DNA from: Roseomonas sp. HF4
Lineage (GTDB): Bacteria; Pseudomonadota; Alphaproteobacteria; Acetobacterales; Acetobacteraceae
Length of the DNA stretch: 64,000 nt
NCBI RefSeq assembly: GCF_005222755.1
Contig: NZ_STGD01000015.1
Coordinates: forward strand, 62,001 to 126,000
Reading direction: 5' to 3'
The position numbers were made by a program, and so were the translations under genes. Shown piece after piece: positions 24,299-33,623 of the stretch. The notes under the pieces were generated by a model. That model was not told the DNA's origin. It saw only the letters and a program-made list of their open reading frames with translations, and did not search any database. Position 1 is the stretch's first letter. Each line of letters starts with the position of its first letter.

Positions 24299-26839
24299 AT
24301 GGCCCCAGACACCAACGTCAAGGAGTGGATGCCCGCGCTCGCGGCCTCCACCTCCACTTCGCTGGACGCAACGCTCTCGGTCCCGATCGAGGGAATGACC
24401 TGCGCGTCCTGCGTGCGCCGCGTCGAGCGGGCCATCGCGGCCGTGCCCGGCGTGGCCGACGCCTCTGTGAACCTCGCGACCGAGCGTGCGGAGGTGCGCT
24501 TCGACGGCGCGCCGGACCTCGCGGCGGTGCTCGGCGCCGTTAGTGGGGCTGGCTACGACATCGGCACCGAGGCGACCGACCTCGCCGTGGAGGGCATGAC
24601 CTGCGCCTCCTGCGTCGGCCGCGTCGAGCGGGCGCTCAAGGCCGTGCCCGGCGTGACGGAGGCCGTGGTGAACCTCGCCACCAACCGCGCCCGCGTCACG
24701 CACCTGCCCTCGGTCACTGCGGCAACGCTGATCGAGGCGGTGCGCAAGGCGGGCTACGGCGCCGAGCGCATCGGTGATGAAATCCCATCCGACCGTGGCG
24801 ACCGCGAGCGCGCCGCGCGCTCGGCCGAGATCCGCGGCCTAGCGCGCAGCCTTGGCCTCGCCGCGGTCCTGACCGCGCCGCTGGTGGTGCTGGAAATGGG
24901 CGCGCATCTCTCGATGCCGCTGCACCACGTGATCCGTGACAGCATCGGTTTCGCGCTGAGCTGGCAGATCCAGTTCGTGCTGGCAGCACTCGTCATGTTC
25001 GTCCCCGGCCTGCGCTTCCAGACCAAAGGCTGGCGTGCGCTGCTGCGCGGCGCGCCCGACATGAACTCGCTGGTCGCGATCGGCACCGGCGCGGCCTTCG
25101 TCTATTCCACCGTCGCAACTTTTGCACCCGCCCTGCTGCCGGAAGGCGCGCGACACGTCTTCTTCGAGGCGGCGGCGGTGATCGTGACGCTGATCCTGCT
25201 CGGCCGCTGGCTCGAGGCGCGGAGCAAGGGCCGCACGTCGGAGGCGATCCGGCGGCTGATGGGCCTGCAGCCGCCCACCGCGCGCGTGCTGCGCGACGGG
25301 CAGGAGCAGGAGATCCCGGCGGCGGAACTGCTGACCGGCGACATCGTCCTGGTGCGGCCGGGCGAGCGCATCCCCGCCGATGGCGAGGTGACCGACGGCG
25401 CCTCCTTCGTGGACGAGGCGATGATCACCGGCGAGCCCGTGCCGATGGAGAAGACCCCTGGCGCGCGCGTGACCGGCGGCACGGTGAACGGCACCGGCGC
25501 CTTCCGCTTCCGCGCCACCGCCGTGGGCGGGGAGACGGTGCTCTCGCAGATCGTCCGCATGGTCGAGCAGGCGCAGGGATCGAAGCTGCCGATCCAGGCG
25601 CTGGTGGACCAGGTGACGATGTGGTTCGTCCCCGCGGTGCTCGCCATCGCGGCGCTGACCTTCGGCGTGTGGCTGTTGTTCGGCCCCGATCCGGCGCTGG
25701 CTTTCGCGTTGGTGAACGCGGTCGCGGTGCTGATCATCGCCTGCCCCTGTGCGATGGGCCTGGCGACGCCGACCTCGATCATGGTCGGCACCGGTCGCGC
25801 GGCGGAGCTCGGCGTGCTGTTCCGCAAGGGCGAGGCGCTTCAGTCCCTGCGGGACGTTGAGGTCGTCGCTCTCGACAAGACCGGCACGCTCACGGAAGGC
25901 CGCCCGACCCTGACCGACCTCGCGGTCGTGCCGGGCGAGGATGAGGCCGCGATCCTGACGCTCGTCGCCGCGGTGGAGGCACAGTCCGAGCACCCGGTCG
26001 CCCAGGCCATCGTCGCCGCGGCGCGGGCGCGCGGGCTGGTCCTGCCGGAGGCGACGGCCTTCGAGGCCGTGCCCGGCTACGGCGCGACCGCGCTGGTGGA
26101 CGGGCGGCGCGTCGCGGTCGGCGCAGACCGCTATATGGCGCGGCTCAGCCTCGACGTCGCGCACTTCGCCGCCACGGCGGCCGCGCTCGCGGACCAGGGC
26201 CGCACGCCGCTCTACGCCGCGGTGGATGGGCGCCTCGTCGCGGCGCTCGCGGTGGCCGATCCGGTCAAGCCGGGCACGCCGGCGGCTCTCGCCGCGCTGC
26301 GGGCACAGGGGCTGCACATCGCTATGGTGACCGGCGACAACCGGCGCACGGCGGAAGCGATCGCCCGCGGCCTCGGCATCGATGAGGTGGTCTCCGAGGT
26401 GCTGCCGGACGGCAAGGTTGCCGCCGTGCAGGGCCTGCGTGAGGGCGGGCGGAAGGTCGCCTTCGTCGGTGACGGCATCAACGACGCGCCGGCGCTTGCC
26501 GCCGCCGATGTCGGCCTCGCGGTCGGCACCGGCACGGACATCGCGATCGAGAGCGCCGACGTGGTGCTGATGTCGGGCGACCTCGGCGCGGTGGCGACCG
26601 CCTTCGGGATCAGCCGGGCCACCATGGCGAACATCCGGCAGAACCTGTTCTGGGCCTTCGCCTACAATGTTGCGCTGATCCCGGTCGCCGCGGGCATACT
26701 CTGGCCTTTCGGCGGCACGCTGCTCTCGCCCATGTTGGCGGCGGGGGCGATGGGGCTCAGCAGCGTCTTCGTGCTGGCGAATGCACTCCGGCTGCGGCGG
26801 TTCCAACCCGCCGCAGCCACCGCGCGGGAGGATGCGTGA
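24299..26839 (+). CDS. copA: Copper-exporting P-type ATPase CopA
   Basis: A Cu(I)-exporting P1B-1 ATPase of 846 residues. Two N-terminal HMA domains carry GMTCASC at residues 32-38 and 99-105. The transmembrane metal motif is CPC ([15 protein letters not shown]), and [20 protein letters not shown] and [10 protein letters not shown] mark the actuator, P and N domains. Length and order match CopA/CueA. AGGAG precedes the ATG. The next gene (cueR) begins on its stop codon. It complements the CopB-type (CPH) pump elsewhere in the island, giving two classes of copper ATPase. Confidence 0.96.
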   Translation: MAPDTNVKEWMPALAASTSTSLDATLSVPIEGMTCASCVRRVERAIAAVPGVADASVNLATERAEVRFDGAPDLAAVLGAVSGAGYDIGTEATDLAVEGMTCASCVGRVERALKAVPGVTEAVVNLATNRARVTHLPSVTAATLIEAVRKAGYGAERIGDEIPSDRGDRERAARSAEIRGLARSLGLAAVLTAPLVVLEMGAHLSMPLHHVIRDSIGFALSWQIQFVLAALVMFVPGLRFQTKGWRALLRGAPDMNSLVAIGTGAAFVYSTVATFAPALLPEGARHVFFEAAAVIVTLILLGRWLEARSKGRTSEAIRRLMGLQPPTARVLRDGQEQEIPAAELLTGDIVLVRPGERIPADGEVTDGASFVDEAMITGEPVPMEKTPGARVTGGTVNGTGAFRFRATAVGGETVLSQIVRMVEQAQGSKLPIQALVDQVTMWFVPAVLAIAALTFGVWLLFGPDPALAFALVNAVAVLIIACPCAMGLATPTSIMVGTGRAAELGVLFRKGEALQSLRDVEVVALDKTGTLTEGRPTLTDLAVVPGEDEAAILTLVAAVEAQSEHPVAQAIVAAARARGLVLPEATAFEAVPGYGATALVDGRRVAVGADRYMARLSLDVAHFAATAAALADQGRTPLYAAVDGRLVAALAVADPVKPGTPAALAALRAQGLHIAMVTGDNRRTAEAIARGLGIDEVVSEVLPDGKVAAVQGLREGGRKVAFVGDGINDAPALAAADVGLAVGTGTDIAIESADVVLMSGDLGAVATAFGISRATMANIRQNLFWAFAYNVALIPVAAGILWPFGGTLLSPMLAAGAMGLSSVFVLANALRLRRFQPAAATAREDA

Positions 26840-27315
26840 TGAACATCGGCGATGCGGCGAAGGCCTCGGGCGTCTCGGTGAAGATGATCCGCCACTACGA
26901 GGCGATCGGCCTGCTGCCGGCGGCGACGCGGACCGAGAGCGGCTACCGCGTCTACCGACCCGAGGATGTGCACGCGCTGAGGTTCGTCCGAAATGCTCGC
27001 GACCTTGGCTTCGCGCTCGCGGAGATCGAGGAGCTGCTTGGCTTGTGGCGAGACAGGGAGCGAAGCAGTGCGGACGTGAAACGTCTTGCCCTTGGCCATC
27101 TCGCGACGATCGAACAGAAAGTCAGGGCGTTGCAGGCAGTCGGTGAGACTCTGCGACACCTTGCGAAAGCCTGCCACGGAGATGGCCGGCCCGAGTGCCC
27201 GATCCTGCAGGGTCTTTCCGAACGCGAGCCGCCAGCGGCGCCCTCGGCGACGCGCGCCTCACGGTCCGGAGGAGGACTGCGACACAGCGGGATCAGCGCC
27301 GAACCGCGCGGGTGA
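26839..27315 (+). CDS. cueR: Cu(I)-responsive MerR regulator CueR
   Basis: A 158-residue MerR activator: [23 protein letters not shown], wing ESGYRVY, a dimerisation helix at about 78-110, and the metal loop with Cys112 and Cys120 in ACHGDGRPECPIL. The 7-residue spacing and position are those of CueR, which selects Cu(I)/Ag(I)/Au(I). The ATG lies in TGATG at the copA stop, so translation is coupled. It should activate the dyad promoter at 24017. The C-terminal 25 residues after the loop are a Ser/Arg/Gly-rich extension. Confidence 0.93.
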   Translation: MNIGDAAKASGVSVKMIRHYEAIGLLPAATRTESGYRVYRPEDVHALRFVRNARDLGFALAEIEELLGLWRDRERSSADVKRLALGHLATIEQKVRALQAVGETLRHLAKACHGDGRPECPILQGLSEREPPAAPSATRASRSGGGLRHSGISAEPRG

Positions 27316-27574
27316 ATGTGTTGGCGATGCTCTTTACGGATTTGCAATCGAGGCCTGGGTTCCCACGCTGCAGCCGAGGACCGCAAGCAGCGGGCCGAGA
27401 ACCGATGACCTCGGGCACGGTTATTTCATCTCGTTTGTGATTGCACACGGACAACTGAGTTCGGCATGCTCCCGTCATCGTAGAAGATGAAGGCCGGTCC
27501 TGCGCGTCTGGAGCGCGCTCCAAGGCCCGCGCACGACCGGGATCGGGGTCGGCCGGCATTGGAGGCTGGGGCAA

Positions 27575-28522
27575 GTGCCGCAACGGCTACAGCGGCCGAA
27601 ACGAGGCGAACCACTTCGGGGCGAAATTGACCTGCGTGGAATGTCGTTGGCAATCTTGGTCGCACGCACCGGGAGCATCCGTTTGGCGGCACGCGAGGCG
27701 CGCAGAACTGTTTCGGCCGTCAGCCGCAGTATTCGGGCGCTTGAGGACGGGCTCGGGGTATCGCTCTTCGAGCGGCGTCCGTCGGGCGTGAAGCTGACAG
27801 CCGCCGGCGACGAGTTTCTTGTTGAGGCAACGCGCGTGCTCGGCGGCCTGCAATCTGCCGTATTGCGGGCGCGGGGGGCTGGATCGGCAGCGACGGGCCG
27901 ATTGGTGATAGGCACATATTTCTCGGCCTCGATCGGACGGTTCCGAGAGGCGCTGATGCGGTTCGTCGAGCAGAACCAAGGCGTCGAGATCTGGCTTCGT
28001 GAGGGAAGCCGCGATGAGCTCCTGTTGACCCTGCGCCGCGGCGAGGTGGATCTCGCATTGCTGCTGGGGCCGATGGATGAGGCGGCGCTGGACCGCCTGA
28101 CGCTTTGGCAAGAGGCCGGCATGGTGGCCTTGCCCGAACGCCATCCCCTTGCCGACGCCGACTTCATTCGATGGCGGGACTTGGTGGACGAGACATTCAT
28201 AGTCACGTCGCGTGGTTCCGGACCAGAGGCCCGCATCACGGTCCAAGGACTGCTGCCGCCTGGGACGACAGCTCGCTTCGCAGCGCATGATGTCAGTCGG
28301 GAGGGCATGTTCAATTTGGTCGGCGCGGGGTTTGGCGTCGCCGTGCTCGCTGAATCCGCGTCAGGCGCGTCCTATCCGGGCGTCGTGTTCCGGCCCGTTG
28401 GCGACCAGACCGGCCCGACGATGGTAGAGGCCGCGGCGTACTGGGACCCCAAGCGCGACAACCCCGCCTTGCGTCGGTTCCTAGCGCAACTGCGCGCGAC
28501 TCAGGGATCGCGCGCTGGCTGA
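27575..28522 (+). CDS. LysR-family regulator of the conjugative module
   Basis: A LysR-type regulator of up to 315 residues. The HTH lies at about residues 30-75 (RTGSIRLAAREARRTVSAVS followed by RSIRALEDGLGVSLFERRPS) and the substrate-binding domain at about 105-300 with GRLVIGTYFSASIGRFREAL. The N-terminus is uncertain: the frame opens with GTG at 27575 and a later ATG at 27641 would remove part of the first helix (EIDLRGM). Regulators of this type sit at the trbI/DUF2274 end of Tn4371-like conjugation modules, as here. Its 3' end overlaps the convergent DUF2274 gene by 22 bp. Confidence 0.85.
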   Translation: MPQRLQRPKRGEPLRGEIDLRGMSLAILVARTGSIRLAAREARRTVSAVSRSIRALEDGLGVSLFERRPSGVKLTAAGDEFLVEATRVLGGLQSAVLRARGAGSAATGRLVIGTYFSASIGRFREALMRFVEQNQGVEIWLREGSRDELLLTLRRGEVDLALLLGPMDEAALDRLTLWQEAGMVALPERHPLADADFIRWRDLVDETFIVTSRGSGPEARITVQGLLPPGTTARFAAHDVSREGMFNLVGAGFGVAVLAESASGASYPGVVFRPVGDQTGPTMVEAAAYWDPKRDNPALRRFLAQLRATQGSRAG

Positions 28523-28758
28523 GCCTGTGGTCCGCGCGATCGAGGCGCGGGCCGGCGTGCAGAGCGGAAGCCTCGGTCGCTCGCCAGGAACCGCGCCAGC
28601 ATCGGCGCCACCAGCTTCGTGGGCTCGACCTGCTGCCCCGTTTCGCGTGAGAGCGCCTCGGCGTAGGCGACCAGGTCGCGGTGGAGATCCGCCGGCAGCT
28701 CCACGGTGAGCTTCACCGGACGGTCATCAAGGATCGGGCCGAGCTTCAGCTTCGGCAT
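28501..28758 (-). CDS. DUF2274 protein
   Basis: An 85-residue protein, last gene of the trb operon. The pattern KLKLGPILDDRPVKLTVELP, then ADLHRDLVAYAEALSRETGQ and APMLARFLASDRGF, is that of DUF2274, which probably forms a ribbon-helix-helix-like DNA-binding fold. It starts 3 bp after trbI. The role in transfer is unknown; a regulatory function is the best guess from fold and position. Confidence 0.82.
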   Translation of the reverse strand: MPKLKLGPILDDRPVKLTVELPADLHRDLVAYAEALSRETGQQVEPTKLVAPMLARFLASDRGFRSARRPAPRSRGPQAQPARDP

Positions 28759-28761
28759 AGG

Positions 28762-29922
28762 TCAGCCTCCGTAGGGCTCGAGCACAAGGTCGCGGTGGAC
28801 GATGACGCGGACGGGAAAGCCAGGGCGCACGGTCAGCGTCGGCGGGACGGAGAGCTGCCGGCGGACGATCTCCTCGCCGGCGCGGCCAACGGTGTCCTGG
28901 CCGCTTTCGCGAATGGCGTGGGCGATGTCGCTTTCGTCGTCGCGGCCGAGTTCCAGGCCGAGGTTCAACAGCGTCGCCAGCCCTGCGGCCAGGAAGAGCC
29001 GTCCCCAGTGGTAGTCCACGCCGTCCTCGAGCCCGGCATAGCCTGCCTCGTCGGCACCGGGCATGCGCTCCAGCACGATGGAACGGCCGTTGGGCAGGAT
29101 GAGCCGGTTCCAGACCAGCAGTATGCGGCGCTGCCCAAAACTGATGCGGCTGTCGTAGGCGCCGATCAGGCGCGTGCCCTGCGGGATGAGCAGGTGCCGC
29201 CCGGTCGGGCTGTCGAAGACGTTTGCCGTGACCTGGGCGGTGATCTGCCCCGGCAGGTCGGAGCGGAGGCCGGTCAGCAGCGCAGCGGGGATGACGCTGC
29301 CGGCCTGGATGACGAAGGGGCTCGTCGGCGCCTGGAGCCGATCCGGCGAGGTCGTGCGGCGATCGGCAGGCCCGCCCAGGAAGGCGAGCCGCCGGTCGGT
29401 GGCGTCGGGGCCGATCGGCATCGCGCCCTGATCCGCTGCCAGGGGTCCGGCGGGCGTGGCGCCGCGCGGCTCGCCCCGCGCCTCGACCTGCACGAAGAGC
29501 CGGCTGGTGCGCGCCGCCTCGATCTCCTGCAACCGCCGCTGCTCGGCCGGATCGGCGCTTGTGGGCGAGGCCGGCGGCACGACCGGCTGGCCGCGCTCCT
29601 GCGCCCGCACGATCGGTCGGCCGAGATCGCCTGGCAGCGGCGGCCCCAGCTGCGGAATGCCGGCATAGTCACGCGGCAGGGTGGCGAGACCGCCGGCCTG
29701 CGGGTTCCGGTCCGTGCTGTAGAGCTCGCGCGGCCCCTCGCCGCCGCCGCGGCCCTGAAGTGCCACGATCAGCGCCGCGCCGATCCCCAGCCCCGCCGCA
29801 ACGCCGAGCCCGATCAGCACCCGCCGGGAGAGCCGCACCACGCGCGGCGGATCGGGGCGCAGGCGGAGCGCCGCGGCGATGTCGCGCTCGCTCCCGCCCC
29901 GTTCCGGCGCCGCCCCGCTCAT
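28762..29922 (-). CDS. trbI: Conjugal transfer protein TrbI (VirB10-like)
   Basis: A 386-residue inner-membrane-anchored protein linking the inner and outer membrane parts of the type IV secretion channel. It has a cytosolic N-terminus, a TM at about 35-55 (VLIGLGVAAGLGIGAALIVAL), a Pro-rich periplasmic linker, and the VirB10 beta-barrel domain (PFVIQAGSVIPAALLTGLRS, TGRHLLIPQGTRLIGAYDS, LVWNRLILPNGRSI). Its start overlaps the trbG stop by 4 nt. Confidence 0.93.
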   Translation of the reverse strand: MSGAAPERGGSERDIAAALRLRPDPPRVVRLSRRVLIGLGVAAGLGIGAALIVALQGRGGGEGPRELYSTDRNPQAGGLATLPRDYAGIPQLGPPLPGDLGRPIVRAQERGQPVVPPASPTSADPAEQRRLQEIEAARTSRLFVQVEARGEPRGATPAGPLAADQGAMPIGPDATDRRLAFLGGPADRRTTSPDRLQAPTSPFVIQAGSVIPAALLTGLRSDLPGQITAQVTANVFDSPTGRHLLIPQGTRLIGAYDSRISFGQRRILLVWNRLILPNGRSIVLERMPGADEAGYAGLEDGVDYHWGRLFLAAGLATLLNLGLELGRDDESDIAHAIRESGQDTVGRAGEEIVRRQLSVPPTLTVRPGFPVRVIVHRDLVLEPYGG

Positions 29923-30878
29923 CGCGCCCGGCCATCGGTGCGCACGATGCGCACGCGCTGCTGCCGGTCGCCGAGACGCAGCTCGGCCGCGGCGAAGAGC
30001 CGGTCGACAATCATGAAATTCTGCCGGACGCGGTAGTTGACGAGCTGCCCCTCGCCCTCCGGCCCGATGACGAAGAGCGGCGGCATCTCGCCCTGGCCGA
30101 TGCCGCGCGGGAACTCGATGAAGACCTGGCGCCCGTCGTCGAAGGCGCGCAGCGGCCGCCAGGCGGGGCTGTCGCCGTCGATCTCGTAGCGGAAGCGCAG
30201 ACGGGCGAGATCGAGCCCCTGCTCGACGGGTGCGGCGGCGTTCTGCCGGCGCAGCGCGATCAGCGCGTCCTGCGGATACTGCCAGGAGACGGAGGCCATG
30301 TAGGTGCGCTCGGTGGAGCGCAGCTCCAGAAGGTAGGTCCGGCGGTCGGTGTTGATGATGAGGTTGGTGGTGAGGTCGGGCCGCGTCGGCTTGACGATGA
30401 TGTGCACGCGGCGCGTGGGACCGGTGCCGCTCTCGGTGTCGCCGATGATCCAGCGCACCGTGTCGCCGGCGGCGACGGGGCCGTTGCCGACCAGCGTCTC
30501 GCCCTCCTGCAGCATGATGGCGGTGACCTGGCCGGGCGCGGTGTAGACCTGATAGAGCGCGCCGGGCGTGAAGGGGTAGACCTGCACCGCGTTGATGAAG
30601 CCCGCGCGGACCGGCTGCACGCGCGCGGCGGCGTTGGCCTGGTTGACGCGCACGGTCGGATCGGGGGGCTCCGGCGTGCGGCGAGAGGGTGGGATGCGCT
30701 GGAGCTGGCCCGGCAAGGGCAGCGGCGTCGGCACCTCGACGATTTCCACGGGCCGCGGCGGCTCCGGGATCTGCGTCGCCTGGATCGGCTCGTCGTCGTA
30801 GCTGATCTCGGGCGGGCGGAAGGCGCAGGCGCCGAGGCCGAGCAGGAGGAGCGCCAGGGTGGGGGTTGCGTGCCTCAT
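29919..30878 (-). CDS. trbG: Conjugal transfer protein TrbG (VirB9-like)
   Basis: An exported outer-membrane-complex protein of 319 residues. The ATG at 30878 is chosen because the chain then starts MRHATPTLALLLLGLGACAF, a lipoprotein-type signal with lipobox LGAC; it also overlaps the trbF stop. The VirB9 domain is seen as two beta-rich halves: IMLQEGETLVGNGPVAAGDT with RRVHIIVKPTRPDLTTNLII, and later FIEFPRGIGQGEMPPLFVIG. Confidence 0.92.
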   Translation of the reverse strand: MRHATPTLALLLLGLGACAFRPPEISYDDEPIQATQIPEPPRPVEIVEVPTPLPLPGQLQRIPPSRRTPEPPDPTVRVNQANAAARVQPVRAGFINAVQVYPFTPGALYQVYTAPGQVTAIMLQEGETLVGNGPVAAGDTVRWIIGDTESGTGPTRRVHIIVKPTRPDLTTNLIINTDRRTYLLELRSTERTYMASVSWQYPQDALIALRRQNAAAPVEQGLDLARLRFRYEIDGDSPAWRPLRAFDDGRQVFIEFPRGIGQGEMPPLFVIGPEGEGQLVNYRVRQNFMIVDRLFAAAELRLGDRQQRVRIVRTDGRAR

Positions 30879-31570
30879 TGCCCGAGCTCCCGCGACCAAT
30901 TGATGGCGTGGACGAAGATGCCGAGGGGGTTCTTGCGCAGGCGTTCGGCGTCGCGTGCGGGCTGGACGATGATGGTCAGGATCGCCGTCCAGCGCTCGGT
31001 GCGGGCGAGCTGGCCGTTCTCGTAGGTGCGTTCGATCCAGGCGACCCGAAAACTGTCGTCGGAGGCGCGGATGACGCTGGAGACTTCGACGGCCACCTGC
31101 TGACGGCCGACGCGGCCGAAGGGATCGCTGGCGCGCGCGAAGTCGTTCAGCGCCAGCGCGCCGCGATCGGTCGCGAAGTCATAGGCGCGCAGCCAGTTCT
31201 GCCGGACGATGATCGGGTCGGCGGCGATGCCGCGCACCTGCTCGATGAAGCGCGCGAGGTGCCAGGCGATCTGCGGGTCGGTCGGGCGGAAATTGGCGAT
31301 GGCGGGGGCGACGGCCTGCGCCTCGCCGAGCCGGTCCACCTGCACGACCCAGGGCACGATGGTGCCGCGGGCGGACTGCCAGACCAGGGCGCCGGCCAGC
31401 CCCGCGATCAGGAAAAGCTCGCCGAGCGCCATGAGGCGCCAGTTGCGCGCCTGGATGCGGGCGGAGCCGATGCGTTCGTCCCAGGCCTGGGCGGCGCGCT
31501 GGTAGGGTGTCTCGGGCTCCGGCGTGCGGCCGTAGCGGACGGAGGGACGCCGAAAGGGAGAGGATGACAT
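30875..31570 (-). CDS. trbF: Conjugal transfer protein TrbF (VirB8-like)
   Basis: A 231-residue bitopic inner-membrane protein: N-terminal cytosolic segment, one TM at about 45-65 (LMALGELFLIAGLAGALVWQ), and a VirB8-like periplasmic domain (IAWHLARFIEQVRGIAADPI, AWIERTYENGQLARTERW). VirB8 proteins nucleate the secretion channel. The gene overlaps trbG by 4 nt and begins on the trbL stop codon. Confidence 0.92.
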   Translation of the reverse strand: MSSSPFRRPSVRYGRTPEPETPYQRAAQAWDERIGSARIQARNWRLMALGELFLIAGLAGALVWQSARGTIVPWVVQVDRLGEAQAVAPAIANFRPTDPQIAWHLARFIEQVRGIAADPIIVRQNWLRAYDFATDRGALALNDFARASDPFGRVGRQQVAVEVSSVIRASDDSFRVAWIERTYENGQLARTERWTAILTIIVQPARDAERLRKNPLGIFVHAINWSRELGQ

Positions 31571-32829
31571 CAGCGATCCTCCGAGAGGCGAATGGAGGAG
31601 CCGGCGCCACCGCCATCGCCGGAGCGGATGGCGTGGCCGAGGGTGGTGACGCCGTGGCTCAGCGCCTGGCCGCGCCGCATGCGGCGGGCCCAGGCGGGGG
31701 CCCCGGAGGATGGCGGATCCGCGGGCGGCGGTGCGCCGCCGGAGACGGCTGCGCTGCCGGCGGCGTGGCTGGCGCGAAGGCTGCCGGCGGCACTGCGCAG
31801 CGGGCTGGTCGCGCCGGAGCCCGCGGCCATCACCACGCCGGACGCGCCCCCGCGACGGTAGGCCGTGCTGGTGGCGCCGAGCGCGTAGGCTGAGCCGCGC
31901 GCGCCGGCGCCGATGGCGGAGCCCGCCGCGCCGACAGCCGCCGCGCCCGTGCGCACGGCCGCGGCGCCGGCGATCATGGCGCCTCCCGCCGCGAGGCCCG
32001 TGCCGACCGCCGCGCCAGCGCCGAGCTGCGGCCCGCCCGAGATCAGCCCGTTGGCGATGCCGGGCCCGAAGATCCCGAGCGCCAGCAGCGCCAGCGCCGC
32101 GAGCACGATGGACATCGCCTCGTCGATGGTCGGCTGGTTCGCGCCGAACCCGGCGGTGAACTGCGCGAAGAGCGTCGAGCCGATGCCGATGATGACGGCG
32201 AGTACCAGCACCTTCACGCCGGAGGAGACGACGTTGCCGAGCACGCGCTCGGCGAGGAAGGCCGTCTTGCCGAACAGCCCGAAGGGCACCAGCACGAAGC
32301 CCGCGAGCGTCGTCAGCTTGAACTCGATCAGCGTGACGAAGAGCTGGATCGCCAGGATGAAGAAGGACAACAGTACGACCGCCCAGGCGAACATCAGGAT
32401 CGCGATCTGGACGAAGTTCGTGAAGAACGAGATGTAGCCCATCAGGCCGGAGACGGCCTGGAGCAGCGGCCGCCCGGCATCAAGGCCGACCTGCGCGACG
32501 CGGCCCGGCTGGAGCAGTTGCTGTGCCGTGATGGTCGAGCCCGACGCGACCAGGCCGAGACCGGCGAAGCTGTCGAAGATGACCTGGGCGAGGAAGTTCC
32601 AGTTGCCGATGATCCAGGCGAAGACGCCGACGAAGAGGGTCTTCTTGATCAGGCGCGCGATGATGTCGTCGTCGGCACCCCAGGCCCAGAAGAGCGCGGC
32701 CAGGGTGATGTCGATGACGATGAGCGTCGCGGCGAGGAAGGCCACCTCGCCGCCGAGCAGCCCGAAGCCGCTGTCGATGTAGCGGGTGAAGACGTCGAGG
32801 AAGCGGTCGATGACGCCGGTGCCGTTCAT
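31570..32829 (-). CDS. trbL: Conjugal transfer protein TrbL (VirB6-like)
   Basis: A polytopic inner-membrane channel component of 419 residues. It has about seven hydrophobic helices between residues 20 and 260 (for example FLAATLIVIDITLAALFWAW and FILAIQLFVTLIEFKLTTLA) and a long Ala/Gly-rich, low-complexity C-terminal tail with Arg clusters, as in TrbL of IncP-type systems. The ATG at 32829 follows the trbJ stop by 44 bp. Confidence 0.92.
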   Translation of the reverse strand: MNGTGVIDRFLDVFTRYIDSGFGLLGGEVAFLAATLIVIDITLAALFWAWGADDDIIARLIKKTLFVGVFAWIIGNWNFLAQVIFDSFAGLGLVASGSTITAQQLLQPGRVAQVGLDAGRPLLQAVSGLMGYISFFTNFVQIAILMFAWAVVLLSFFILAIQLFVTLIEFKLTTLAGFVLVPFGLFGKTAFLAERVLGNVVSSGVKVLVLAVIIGIGSTLFAQFTAGFGANQPTIDEAMSIVLAALALLALGIFGPGIANGLISGGPQLGAGAAVGTGLAAGGAMIAGAAAVRTGAAAVGAAGSAIGAGARGSAYALGATSTAYRRGGASGVVMAAGSGATSPLRSAAGSLRASHAAGSAAVSGGAPPPADPPSSGAPAWARRMRRGQALSHGVTTLGHAIRSGDGGGAGSSIRLSEDR

Positions 32830-32873
32830 GGCACGTCCCGAGATGTGCGGAGATACGGCGCCACGACCACGGC

Positions 32874-33623
32874 TCAGCGGCCATGGAACATCTGCGCCGA
32901 GCCCGGCTGGTAGCCGGCGCCCGGGGCGAGGAAGCGCTCCAGCTGCTCGCGCGCCTGCTCCTCGCCGCTGGCCACACGCGCCGCCTCGAGCGCCTGGGCG
33001 CGGCCCTGCGCGGCGAGAAGCGCGGTGAGGTCGGCGATCTGCTGGGATTGCAAGGCGAGCAGCTGGTTGCCCGCCTGCGCGGCCTGGAGCGCGCCGGTCG
33101 CACCCTGGCTCTGGCCGATCAGCGCCTCGATCTCGGCGCGCGTGCCGGTCAGGTTGCCGACCACGGTCGCCTGGGTCATCAGCGCGTCCTGGAAGCCGGC
33201 GACGGAGGTCTGCCAGCGTTCGCGCGCATTGGCGAACATCTGCTGGCTGGAGCCGAGCGAGGCGGCGCTGCCGTAGCCCTGCGTGAAGGCGCGCTCGATG
33301 TCGGTGACCTCGTAGGCGAGGCGCTGTGCGCGGGCGATCAGCTGCTGCGTGCGCGCGAAGGACTGCTGCAGCCGCATGAGCGAGGAGTAGGGCAGGCTCG
33401 CGAGGTTGCGTGCCTGGTTGATCAGCATCTGCGCCTCGTTCTGAAGTGAGGCGATCTGGTTGTTGATCTGGTCGAGCGCGCGGGCGGCGGAGAGGATGTT
33501 CTGCGCGTAGTTCCACGGATCGAAGACGGTCCACTGCGCCTGCGCGGGGGTGACCGTGACGGGGAGAGGCGACGCAACAAGAGCTGCGCCGAGCAGCGCG
33601 GCGCGGAGCGGGCGGCGGATCAT
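32874..33623 (-). CDS. trbJ: Conjugal transfer protein TrbJ (VirB5-like)
   Basis: A 249-residue exported protein with signal peptide (AALLGAALVASPLPVTVTPAQA) and a long, almost wholly helical, Gln/Ala-rich mature chain (QINNQIASLQNEAQMLINQA, ARTQQLIARAQRLAYEVTD). This is the pattern of TrbJ, the VirB5-like minor pilus component. It overlaps the trbE stop by 4 nt. Confidence 0.92.
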   Translation of the reverse strand: MIRRPLRAALLGAALVASPLPVTVTPAQAQWTVFDPWNYAQNILSAARALDQINNQIASLQNEAQMLINQARNLASLPYSSLMRLQQSFARTQQLIARAQRLAYEVTDIERAFTQGYGSAASLGSSQQMFANARERWQTSVAGFQDALMTQATVVGNLTGTRAEIEALIGQSQGATGALQAAQAGNQLLALQSQQIADLTALLAAQGRAQALEAARVASGEEQAREQLERFLAPGAGYQPGSAQMFHGR

